A stretch of 64,000 bases of DNA from positions 62,001 through 126,000 of the forward strand of contig RSEE01000109.1 of the NCBI GenBank assembly GCA_003971905.1, read 5' to 3'. Below the pieces are notes generated by a model, which worked only from the letters and a program-made list of their open reading frames with translations, had not been told where the DNA came from and made no database searches. The position numbers were made by a program, and so were the translations under genes. This stretch comes from Moniliella sp. 'wahieum' (taxonomy: Eukaryota > Basidiomycota > Moniliellomycetes > Moniliellales > Moniliellaceae). Positions 36,190-47,300 of the stretch are shown here, one piece after another. Numbering within the stretch: position 1 is the stretch's first letter; every line of letters begins with the position of its first letter.

Positions 36190-36287
36190 GCCTCGCTATT
36201 TCAATCGGTAGAATTTGGGACTTTTAAATCTACTTGTAGGTTCAAAAGCCAATCCCACGGCTGCGGGTTCGAGTCCCGCGTGAGGCG
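36190..36287 (+). tRNA. tRNA-Lys (TTT) with 25-nt intron
   Basis: Acceptor GCCTCGC pairs with GTGAGGC (one G-T wobble), discriminator G at 36287. The D arm is weak (TTC/GAA) with loop AATCGGTA. The anticodon stem TGGGA/TCCCA is perfect, with loop CT-TTT-A-A; a 25-nt intron (36227-36251) interrupts after base 37. The T arm GCGGG-TTCGAGT-CCCGC gives the B-box. A T-rich Pol III terminator follows at 36288-36298. The weak D stem and A-rich A-box are slightly atypical, so a pseudo-tRNA is possible but not favoured. Confidence 0.88.
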
Positions 36288-37790
36288 TTTACTTTTTGGC
36301 ATCTTTTTACCACTAATACTATACTGTGGTCTGGCCGGCCCACCGTCACTGGGTACGGACCTGACCCGCGCGGATCGCCCGATATAGTCGCCACAGGGGA
36401 TTCAGCTCGACACCTGCTGGCGACGGCGTTGACTGTTGCCTGATTTGATCTCTCTTCTTAGAAAGTGGAAAGTTGATTGAGATGACGATGATGAGAGCCA
36501 TACTTGTGGATCTGATGGGTGCAGCAGCATCTGTGAAAAAAGGAATGAGCTCCAGTGAAGCTATATGCTAAGTGCTAAGGCCCTAAGGGTTAATACGTCC
36601 TGAGTAGGTATGTGATGCGGTGATGGGCTCACATCCTGTTGAGGATATTGATGACCTCCCACTAGCAGAGGTTCGCTGACCCAGCCTGTGCTGCTTTTTG
36701 TGTTCGTGCCTATATCCACTCAGTACTCACTAGAGGCCATTGGGGTCACCACAGCAGGTCATGCCTCAGGCGTCAGGACCCTATACCTCCACGTGCCATA
36801 CCCGCTTCCCAATCAAAACCAATACCGAATGTAGAATTTGCTGTTAAGGGGAAGTGAAAGGAGATGATGGTGTCGCTCATTCAGAGGAGTCCTAAGCGGA
36901 CTGACAGATATAGGAGGGACACGGAGAGAATAAGAGAGTGGGTACGTGAGCTGTGTAACCATATATGGTCTGATTTCCGTGCACACGCTGACAGCTCCAC
37001 CACGGCTCGACGCGAGGACGTGAGGATCTGATAAATGAGCATAAATGAATGAAAGGCGAGGAGGTGGTTGCTCATCTGGCCATTGGATTGGCTTTTGAAG
37101 ATTGAATAAGCCCGTTGTATCGCTGGCCCCACCAGGATCCGGTGTGATTGTGAGGTAGCGAGGGACGCTGTTGCGCGGGAGAGTGTGTAGGGAGCTTCGC
37201 GAAGTCGTTTGCAGAGTTCTCTGTATTATAAGAATCTTTGGTGCCATTTGTTTCGGCCGGAGTCGACGTGCTCGCGGAACCAGTGGGTTCGAATGGGATA
37301 GTAGGAACATGAGCGTGGTAGACACAAAAATTATGAGCGAAGATACATCCGTCGTGCATGTGTTCCAACGGTCAAAGAAGCTCCTTCTCTCCTCCCGCGT
37401 TTGACATAAAAAGCGTTACGATTTCCCCGTGTTCCACCACAACTCTCAAGCATAAAAAATATGACCTAGTAAGGCACCAAAGGCCCGCGATAAAATGGGA
37501 TAAGGCCAAGCTTTCACATGCACAGGCCTAATCAATAATCGGTAAAGTTATCCATCCCACTCTAAGCTCTGCCCCACCTTCTTGCCAGATCTCAGTGTGT
37601 TGAGCGCTGGCGCTGCCAGAGTCTCAGCGCAGTGCGTGATTCTAACAGATGGGGCCACTTTGATTTTGGTGTTGCTTAATTTGTCTGTAATGCGACTCTC
37701 CCTTTCTGCTCTTCCACACTATTCGGCGCGCTTCTGTTGCGACGGTGACCGGCATGCTGAGTACTGACACAGGCCTAACCTGTCGCATTA

Positions 37791-37830
37791 GGCCTTGGGC
37801 CTTGGGCCTTGGGCCTTGGGCCTTAGGCCT
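37791..37830. repeat. 7-bp tandem repeat ggccttg, about 5.7 copies
   Basis: Four perfect ggccttg units, one ggcctta and a final ggcct. Confidence 0.95.
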
Positions 37831-38719
37831 ACTTCGACTCCACATGGCTAGTCACTAGTCACTATAGCTTCCAAAGCTCCGTGGAGTGCGAAGGCTGATG
37901 TGCGCGCGTATAGCCACTCGTATATATGCCAGCGACAAGAATATGTATAGCCTTTTCTTCTGTATGGAGGTCCCCTTCGGCTAGATCACCTATGCTATGT
38001 GTATCCTGTCCTATACGCTTCAGCTTCACAGCATCTTCAACATCCATTGCGGTCTGCCCTTAGCTGCGTGGATCAGGCTGTGGGGACACCTAACACATTC
38101 ACACACCTGGGTATAATTCTGTGGGGGGCTCTCTGTTGCCAGCCCACGGGTACATCCCACCGTGGGGATATTTACACTGTGGGGAATCTCTCCTATCTCT
38201 AGGACACTATACGGAAAGAGCAGACAATTGCGTGCGGAGAAGCCTCACGTGCCACATAGCAGTGCGAGACTAGGGGTGTGGGCTGTGGTTGAACGTCATC
38301 GACGTCATCATTGCATTCAGATGAAGTGTGTGTTGTCACAAAAGACTCACTGAGAGACATTGGCCAATATTCAGGTCTCTACCGGTTTTCTGGTCCGAGG
38401 AAGAGAAAAAGGAGAAAAGGCAGGGTCTCCATAGGGTCAACAACATTACATTAGTGAGCAAAGCACAGCTGAGCTCAGCGCTGATCGCTGATCCTTTCCT
38501 GCTAAAACGTTAATATGTGCGATCGATGACATCTGAGAAGTGTGTGCGATCTCAGAGTTGCTGTTCTTGCCAGTGTGCCCGCTGGGAAGTTCCGGAAGGT
38601 TCTGTCCTTTCCGCCAACGTGCAAGTGAGAATCGGTCTTTGGGTGGTTGTAATGACTGGATCGAGGATCGGAGAGGGTGCAGGAGATCGCAGGGCCGGTA
38701 GGCTGTACATTAATTTGAC

Positions 38720-39060
38720 AGGTGATCGGTGATCAATGATCAATGATTAAGCTGTGTCTGATAATCGATAATCGATGACCGGGGTGCGTGATGCATGATG
38801 TGAGTGATGCAATTCCAGGTGCTAGTGCTAGTGACACGTGACGCGTGACGCGTGACGTGTACATGTGACATGTGGCATGCGTGAGATCTGTTCGATAAAT
38901 CGATGATGGATAATCGATGATCGATGATCGCTGACATTGACAGCTGTTCGAGGCACGATGGTCAACCGGTCATCGATCATCAGTTTTGAGCAAACGATTA
39001 CTTGATCATCGATTCCTAGTTACTGGTTAATTACTCGTGACGCGTGACTAGTGACTCGAT
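38720..39060. repeat. Cluster of ATCGAT/TGATCA palindromes and CGTGACG repeats
   Basis: atcgat and gatcaatgatca-type words recur in two blocks (38720-38780 and 38890-39020), flanking cgtgacgcgtgacgcgtgac at 38837-38860; another cgtgacgcgtgac lies near 39036-39048. The words are self-complementary or near so. Function unknown. Confidence 0.75.
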
Positions 39061-40450
39061 TACTGTACCGCCAGTTAGTTAGTTCGTAGTACCTAGTACG
39101 GGCTTGCTTTCTCCGGGCTTCAGTCCCCGTCTTAGATCTTCCTGGTGTCGTACGTGTACCCAGACGCACTGAGCACTGGGTAACTGAATACTGCTGAACA
39201 GGAATGCTGGGACCGAGTGCTGAGTGTGCTTTGAGTGGCGATGGGCCGGCACCTTGACCGCTGGGGAAGAGAAGTGGCTTCACCCAGTCACTAGTCACTA
39301 TTACTCACTTTACTGAGACCTTGAGGCCTGAGCGCCTGAGATCAAAGCGTGAGAAGTGAGAACTGAAAAGGGAAGATGGACCAGCCGTTGGTGGATCGCA
39401 CACGCCACTGTTCCGTCAAAGAAAGTTATTTGGGCGTGCGAGGTGTGGCTGGGGGCCGGTGGCAGAGTGGGATCTGGGATGCCCGAGATGGGGACCGCAG
39501 TGGTTACCGGTTCCCGCGGATACCGCTTATGCCAATGACAGTGGGTTATGAGGTTACCAATTACCGAAGCCCCAGAATGCATTACTCGTTGGCCCGCGGG
39601 GGGGGGGGGGGGGGGGGTGGCCACGGTGTAGGAATGCATGCGATGGCGCGGGGACGCGGGGGTGGGAAGGAGGCAGCGTGGGACGACGCAGGCGACCTGG
39701 CGACAGGGCCACCACCCACTGGGCGGCACAGAGGCAGTTGCCGTCTGAGACGCTGTGAGCGTGCAAGCTGCCGCATGTGTGTGGCACGAGGCAGGCGTGG
39801 CATTTCCAACTGGAGCGCTGAGACACGGCCGCGAGCGCTGGCCGTGTGCCGGTGTCACGCGCACACTGGCCGAGTGTGGGCGGGGGTGTGCGAGCACCCG
39901 TCCGCACGTGTTGGGCGGGGGATTGCGATTCCACATCATGCATCACGCGCTCAGCGCTCAGCCTCCCCAGGGCTCAGCTCGCGCACGCTGGTCGACTGCT
40001 CCCGCGCTCACGCGCCGTGCTGAGCGTCGGTGCCGTTGGGGGTGCAACTGATACTAAGCAACCAGCAACCAGGGGCCCTATTCCAGGAATGAGCAACGAG
40101 GGCAGTCGGCTGCGCTGCTGCGTTCCTAGCCGGTGCTGGCCACATCTCGGTCACATTGTGTCCCTTGCATCACAGCCACACACGCTGTATACTCAGTACG
40201 AGCATTCCGTACTCCCCCCCGCCGCGCGCGTCTGCAGCGCTCGGACGGAGTGCTGAGCCTGCGCGCTCACGCGCTCCCGCGCTGACGCGTGGCCAGGCAC
40301 ACACCAACAACCAACGTCAACCCATTCCCACCGCCAGCACCGCGGGCTTACAATCCCCTTCCGTCACTAACTCCGACACGTGCTCCTCCTCCCCGTCCGC
40401 GCCGCTTTGCGCGCTGCATCCGTCTTGCCTACCACCCCCTCCGTGTGTCC

Positions 40451-43400
40451 ATGCTTGGCTTTCCCTCCTTCCCGGCGTACGACGGCGCCGCAGCGGTCAG
40501 TGGCATCCCGCCGCCTCCGCTCCTCGCCGACGACCCAGCCGGCCTGGGCTTTGGTGCGTCCCTGCCGCTCGCCTCGGCCGACCCACTGTCGGTGCCCTTG
40601 TCGGCCGACACAAGTGGGTTTGGGTCCACGGGGTGCCCCAGCAGCGCAGCGCCACCTAGCTACCTCGTCCCTCTGTCTCTGCCGCCCCAGCATGCTACGG
40701 GCCTCTTCCCCGCTTCGGCCTCGTCCTCGGCCTCCCCATGCGCGTCCCCCCTCTCTGCACTGGCACCTACTACTACCACCACCAGCACCACTACGGCCGG
40801 GCCGACGTCCCCACCGTTGTTTGCGTCGTTGCAACCCCTTGCCGCTGTCCCCCGCGCTGCCCCGCCGCTCCTGTCGCTCTCGCTACCGGTACCCCCATCG
40901 CTTGGGCCCGCCTCTTCGCTCGTACCTTCCTCGTTGCCCCTCCCACTCGCAGGCCCGCTCCCTTTCTCCCCGCCCCCTCAACCTCAACAACAACTCCCCT
41001 TCCGCTCTCGCTCCCCCCAACGACAACTGTCCCTACCACTGCAACTGCCCCTGGCTCTGCCCTTGCCCATGCCACGGCCCTTGCCGCCCCGACCGTCGCC
41101 CCGATCGCACCAGCACCCCACACTCAGTGCCAAGCGGCCCAAGAATCCGCGTGCATGCGATTGCTGCCGACGCCTCAAGATCCGATGCTCGGTGATGGAG
41201 CACAGTCCAATGTGTGTCCATTGCCATGCGTACGGATTAGGTACGTACTGTTTCCTCCTCCTCCTGTGCCCCTCCTGTCCCCTGTCGTTGATTCCGTAGG
41301 AGCTGACGCGGTTCTCTTTGGTTCTCTTTGGTTTGGGATGGTTTGCTTGTTGCGTGGTACGGGTTGCTTGTTACCTTTTTGTTGGGTGGTGGATCGGGTT
41401 GCGGGGTTGGTCGGGGTTTGGTGGCGCGGGGGGACGGACAGAATGTACGTTTCACCTGCCCATCTGGGAGACGCGGTTCAAGAAAAAAAAGGCACCGGCC
41501 GGTACATCTTCTCTTGCCCATCCTCCGGCCGCACTGCCCACAACTGCGACAAAGACCGATACCGACACAACAGCAGTTCCGGCCACAGGTACGGCCACGG
41601 GCACGCCCACGCCCACGGGGACGTTCCCAGGTCACGCGGTCCACGACGCGGGAGTGCCCCACCCAGCAGGCACGGACCTGCACGATACGCAAGAGCCAAG
41701 CCGCATGTCCAAGGTTCCTGCGACGGAGGCAAGGGAGGATGCGGAGGAACGCGAAGCTCCAAAGCAAGCTCATGCCCACGTCCATGCCGCCGCCCATGGC
41801 GAAGCCCATACCGACGCCCATGCCCAAGTCAACAGCAACGATGCCGACCCGCCTCGGGCGCGGCACGGTCGAACGAGCGTGCACGCCGGGCATCGACCGT
41901 GGCCGCGGCAGGTCCTTGACGACGAAGCGAGTGGAGCGAGCGAAGGACGTGTGCTGGGCCCACGTCGCTGGCGCACTTGGTCCACAGCACGCCGTTTATG
42001 CCGCCCGGCGCGTTGGAGGCGGACGAGCAACTGCGGGCGCTGGTGCTGGAAGTCGGGCCGAACGGAGATGGCGTCGTACATATCCGCAAGAAACAGCGCA
42101 CCGAGCCACGGGGGCTCCTTTGTTCGCCTTTGCGGTCTGGGCTGGGGTCTGGGTCTGGGTCTGGGTCTAGCGAGCCAATCGAGCAGCCAAGTAGCTTGCT
42201 AGGTGCCGTTGCGCTTGCGCCTGGCCCAACCCCGGCAGCATCAGCCGGAGCGCCAGGGGCACAGGGGCAGGAGGAGGCATGCAGCTCCAGCCGTCGGTCC
42301 CATACCTCGTCCGTCCTCCTGGGCTTCAAAGCAGGGCGCGGAGCAGGTGCGTGAGAGGCTGATAGACGAGTACTTTAGCAAGTTGGCCACCTTGTTCCCG
42401 ATTGTGACGCGGAGGGAGTACGTGGCGGGGGGGATGCGTCGGTGGGGGTGGCGATGTGTGCGATTGCAGCACAGAGTCGGGAGGTGCCGGCGGAGGTGCG
42501 AGCAGGGTCCAAGCTGAGTTGCGTGCGCACCACGCGCACGGCCACATGACCCACACGTGCTTGCCCAACATTGTAGCCTTGCTGGTGCTGTCGTTGAACC
42601 AGGATGCGTATGGCCCGTCAGCCGGGGCCGGGTCGAGGTTGTGGAACGAGACGGGCTTGGCGATTCGCATGGCGCAGGAGGTGGGCTTGTACCGTGAACC
42701 CCGGCGGCCGATGGCGCCCGTCCCACCCGGGGAACGAGCAAGGGTATGCGATCGAGGTGCGGCGAAGGTTGTGGGGCGCATGTTGGGGCGGATCGGTGGG
42801 TGAGCTTGTACACCGGACGGCGTTGGCCATTGACCTGATTGACTGCGACGTCCGTCTTCCCTCGCCCCAGGAGGTGGTACCCCGTCCGGCCAAACACGAG
42901 TCGGGCGAGTCCACGCCGCCAGGGAGCCAGTGGGCGTCGACGCGATTGGGCCCGAGAAGGACGTGTTTGCGTTTAATACCGAGATGGTCAAGGTGAGCAT
43001 CCTGTTTGGCCGGGTGCTCAAGACGATCTACTCGCCGACGGGACTGAGGAACACGACAGATGCCCAAGTGGAAGCGCTGCTGCGGGACATTGATGCGTGG
43101 CATGACCAGTTGCACGTCGCCGGGCTGGCGTTTGTCGACGAACACAGTGCGCCCAGTGCGGGCATTTTGCAAATTGCGTACGCGTGTCTGCTGGTGCTGC
43201 TGCTGCGGGTGTTTATGCGCATCTCGTACGTCTGTCCCACCCACCTCCGGTTCAGCGTCACGATTGAACGTATGACTGCGCTCTTGGACGCGTGCAAGGC
43301 GGCGTGTGCGTGGGCGGCCGAGCACGTGTACTACTGCGATACGGTGGGACTGGTGTCCTATGGGCTGGTGTCCTGTGCCACCATGCTCTTCCACGCCCAC

Positions 43401-44082
43401 CTCCGCCGCCGCGACACGCTCGCCCTCCACCGGCTCCAACAGATCGAACATGTCTACCGTTCCTACCACACTGACCCGGTGGCCAGCGCCGAGCCGCTGT
43501 CCGCGTCTGCGTCTGGGCCTGCACTTCCGCCTGCTCCTTCCAGCGCGCATACCGGCCACCCTGCGACCAAGACCGAGCCCGAAAGCGAGACCGAACCGGG
43601 GATCGAGACCGAGACGGCGACGGACGCCGGCGCGGAGCACGCGGCGAGCCAAGAGGAACAAGAGGTGCACCGCACGGTGGAGCAAACGTGTGCGGGGAAA
43701 CAACGTGGCGGGACAAGTGCGCCCGTGTGCTCACCATCCTGCTGGGCGCAGCGACGCAAGGGCCGGCGGCGGGCGGGGGCGCGGGGGCTGGACCGGGCGG
43801 TAACCGGGTGCTGAACCCGACGGCGGGGGTGAGCAACCGCAAGACGGCGGAGATGGTGGCGGGGCTGCGCTTCCACCGGGACGCGAGCCGGCCGGGGGGC
43901 GGGGTGTTTGTAGCGGACTGGGGGACGGTGGTGGCGAAGGACCTGCCGGGGGGACGGTGGTGCCGGCGGCAGAAGAGGCGGTGGCGGCGGCGGAGCCCGC
44001 AGTGGGGTGGTGGGAGGCGGGGGCGATGATGCCGTGGGCGGGGCTGGGCTGGGACGCGTGGCCGCTGGGCGCGTGTGAATGA
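40451..44082 (+). CDS. Zn2Cys6 transcription factor with fungal_trans (MHR) domain
   Basis: Fungal-specific DNA-binding regulator. A Pro/Ser/Leu-rich N-terminal region (about 230 residues) leads to the binuclear zinc cluster RACDCCRRLKIRC - MCVHCHAYGL - ECTF. The sixth Cys is supplied by the next exon: a 201-nt intron (41241-41441) separates HAYGL from ECTFHLPIWETRFKKKK, and the junction restores the motif and its basic linker. Downstream, MHR blocks are visible: LIDEYFSKLATLFPIVTRRE, MCAIAAQSREVPAEV, NETGLAIRMAQEVGLYREP, EVRRRLWGACW and ALAIDLIDCDVRLPS, followed by helical sequence to about 43500 and an acidic Glu/Thr-rich tail. The end is taken as GWDAWPLGACE before the stop at 44082. At least seven frame changes. 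Target genes unknown; only 280 bp separate it from the RasGEF on the same strand. Confidence 0.85.
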
Positions 44083-44362
44083 GTAATGGTTAATGGATGC
44101 ATTGCGCTGGTCACGTGCACATAGCAGCAGTTGCACCGAATGCGAGGGGGTGGGGCGGGCGGCGCATGCGTGGCTCATCGGCGTGGCGGCGTGCATGGGG
44201 GGGCGCCGGGGGCCCGCACGGCCCAGTGCCTGCGCGGGTGCCGCAGCAGGCGGCGGGTGATGCGGTGATGGGCGCCACGCGTGACGCCCCCCTGCAGCGG
44301 CGCGCATGTACGCCTCCTTGCGTCTGGCCAGCACCAGCACCGCCGCTGGATGCCTGCCCGCC

Positions 44363-47300
44363 ATGTCCGCGCCTGTTGTTGACGCTGCTGCTGTTGACGC
44401 CACCCCCGACGACCCCTCCCCCCCCCACGCCCACCCCACGACGATGCGCCCGCCCCTCCTTCTTTGTCCGCACCCTCTACGACTTCACCAGCCCCGACGC
44501 CACCGGCCTCACCTTCCGCGCCGGCGACGTCATCGAGGTCCTCTCCTGCCTCGAGACCGGCTGGTGGGACGGGCTCCTCGGCCACACCGGCACCCGCGGC
44601 TGGTTCCCCAGCAACTACGTCGAGTACCTCCCCGACGACCAGCTCCTGCCCCTCCCGCTCGCGCTCTCCGACACGGACACACACCACCGACTCGGACAAC
44701 GAGCCCCACCCGCCCCGCCCCGACTCGCCCGCGCACGCCCACTCCGACCCCCTGCTCTACGACACGGCCCGCGCCGACGCGCTCCTCTACAGCAACCCCG
44801 CCCTCGCCGCCCTCCTCCCCGGCGGCGTGCCCGCCCTCGACCACGACAGCGCCTTTGAGGAGCTCGCCGAGGCCGCCATGCGCATGCGCGGCGACCGCGA
44901 CCGCAACCCCGCCGCCCTCGCCCTGCCCCTGCCCACCCCCGAGCCCGACACCCAGTCCGACAGCATGACCGTCACCCCCGGCACCCAGAGCCCCATGCAC
45001 CTCGCCCTGCCTCCGCGCGCCATGGTATGTCCGTCCCCCTTGTCCTTTCTTCTCTCGCCAGCCCATCATCCTCCGTTCCTTTCCTGGTGTGTGGGACGCA
45101 TACCCATCCGCCCGCTGGCAATCAATCTAACCTCCTCCCTCCTCTTTCCCCCCCCCCAGCCTGCCACATCCACCGGCCCCTCCTCGGTTGCTCCCCTCTC
45201 CTCTCCTCCCCTCCTCCGCCTCCGCCGCCCCCACGACGCCTTCCTGGAACGTCTGGCCACCGAGGTGGCCACCGTCCAGCTCCCCTGGGTCGTCCGCGTC
45301 GCCGACGACGACCTGTCCCTCTTTTACTTTAACATCAACACCCAGCAGCTCGTCCACCAGTTGCCCTCGGACGCATCCGCCGCCGAGCCAGGTCGTGTGC
45401 CCCTCATCACCCCGGACGACCTGGAGGTGTTGTGCCAACGGCTTGGCGCACCTGGCAAGTCGTCTACGGCCTACTTGGCTTTGGCCCAACAGCAGGCCTC
45501 CTCCAACTCTGCTCGCCCCGACGCTTTCACCGCCTCGCCCTACACGGCCCTCGACGACTTGGCACACCGCGTCCCGGCCCCCACCCACTTGCGTCTGGCA
45601 CCGCCGGCGCTCACCAGGGCGCACCATGCGGCACAGCAGCTGCAAGACGCCATGGCCGGCGTCGTCACCCCGTCCGATGATCTGACCTGGGACCCTCTTG
45701 CGTCCGGAGCCGACTTGGAGGACCGGTTTACCCAGCTCACTGAGCTGCAGGAAGCCATGGCGGAAAGCATGAACCAGTTGGTCAACGATGTGTCGGACTT
45801 TGGCACGGTCCAGCTCGCCTGGTCGGGCAAGGGATACCCCTCTCCTCCGGCCTCGGAGCTGGGTCGGCTGTGCACGGTGAGCGACGCACTGGGCAAGAGC
45901 TTGGCAGAAATGACGAAGCGCATGTGCGCCTTGATTTACGCTGTGGGCGGCGCCCAGTTCCCGCCTGAAGAACTGAGCCTGGTGCAGACCCAATTAGCTT
46001 CCGCCCTCGGCGCGGGACCTTCTTCGACTTCGGTCTCCACGCCCGTCTCGACCGCCTTGGCCTCGGCTCGAAGCCGACAACAGTCCATTGCTTCCCTTGC
46101 CTTGTCCGACCCAGCCTCGGGACCGTCGCCATCGGCTGCGCTCGAGGCCGAACGTGCCGCCCGCTTGCTCAGCCTCGGTGCGGCAAGCGTGCCTCCCAAC
46201 GTGATTGCCATCAGTCGTCGCGTGACCCATTGGTTGCCGCGCCTCATCTTGTCCGCCCAGACCTTGATCGAACTCAACACGGATCGAAGCCTTTCCCTCT
46301 CCAGCCGAAGAGGAGAAGCAGGCAGAGGAGATGCAGCTGGCGACGGCGCAGGTGGGTCAGAATCCCCAAGCCATCCTGGCTGCTGCATCGACGATTGTCA
46401 ATGCGCGCATCGAGGCGCGCAAGCAGCGCGTTCGCCACGACGCTACCGAATTGCTCCGCGCCGCCAGTTTGCTCAGTGGCGAACTGGACCAGCTGCGCAA
46501 GGGCGCGGCGGAGAATGTGATGGCCGGGCTGCCACTCAACACGGGCGGCTACCCGGCCGGACCAGACTGGCCGCGTCGGACACAAGGGTTGTTGTGTCGG
46601 GCTCTGCCGAGGCTGGGATCAACGCTCACACCCTGTCGGGTGGCTCGGCGGCCGGGTGGCGCGGGACGGGTTTGTGCTGCCCAGTGCGGCACAGATGAAC
46701 GCGTTGCGCATGGAGACCGACCCGTTTGTCAACCCGTTCGATGTGGCGCCCAAAACGTCGGCCTTGATCAGCGAGGGATTCAAAACCATTCGTCGTCGCC
46801 CAACGCAGGTGCTGTCTACCTCGGCTCCCATCTTCCATGCTGCGCGTGGACAAAGCGAAGACGTTCGTGCTCGTTTGGCCGACTTGGTTGCGTTTGTCAC
46901 TGCACATTCGTCCAGTGCCGGTCCCTCCCCTGGCTCCTCTTCTGTGGTCGGAGAAGTAGATGCGTCGGCCCTTTTGGATTCGGTCCGGGCCGTGCTCGCG
47001 CGTACAGGAACCTATGTGGCGTTGCTAGAGGAGATTGATTTGGCTTCCTCATTGGATTATGACGCCGAGGAAGACGAAGAAGGCGCCCGAGCCCAACGAG
47101 CGACCGCGCTCACCTCGGAGTTTATTCAGCTCAAGCAAGATGCGTACGATGGCATGTCCAACATCTTTGCCGAAGCACAGGATACCGTCGCTACCCTGGC
47201 TGGGATGGAAGGGCCGGCGCAAACGCAAAGCGCGCTGGCACGCCTGGTCCACTTGGCCACGGCGTTGTCCAACACGACGGAGGCCTTGGCATCGACACTG

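Larger units (their letters stand above)
36288..40450. other. Gene-free stretch, right of tRNA-Lys, with motif clusters
   Basis: 4.2 kb without a recognisable gene. Contains a 7-bp tandem repeat (37791-37830), a palindromic cluster (38720-39060), three copies of a 12-bp gtgactagtgac motif, and a run of 20 G (39598-39617). From about 39700 the sequence becomes GC-rich again and serves as the promoter side of the Zn2Cys6 gene. Confidence 0.55.

Noticed and set aside
36480-36530. C/D-box snoRNA-like words (gatgatga followed by ctga)
   Set aside because: Boxes are too close together, there is no terminal stem, and no C'/D' pair or guide complement that I can identify.
37270-37300. gggttcgaatgg resembling a tRNA B-box
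   Set aside because: The last two bases do not fit the B-box and no cloverleaf forms upstream.
32847-40450. Transposon or LTR remnants in the gene-free stretch
   Set aside because: I found no reverse transcriptase, integrase or transposase motif, no long terminal or inverted repeats, and no target-site duplication.
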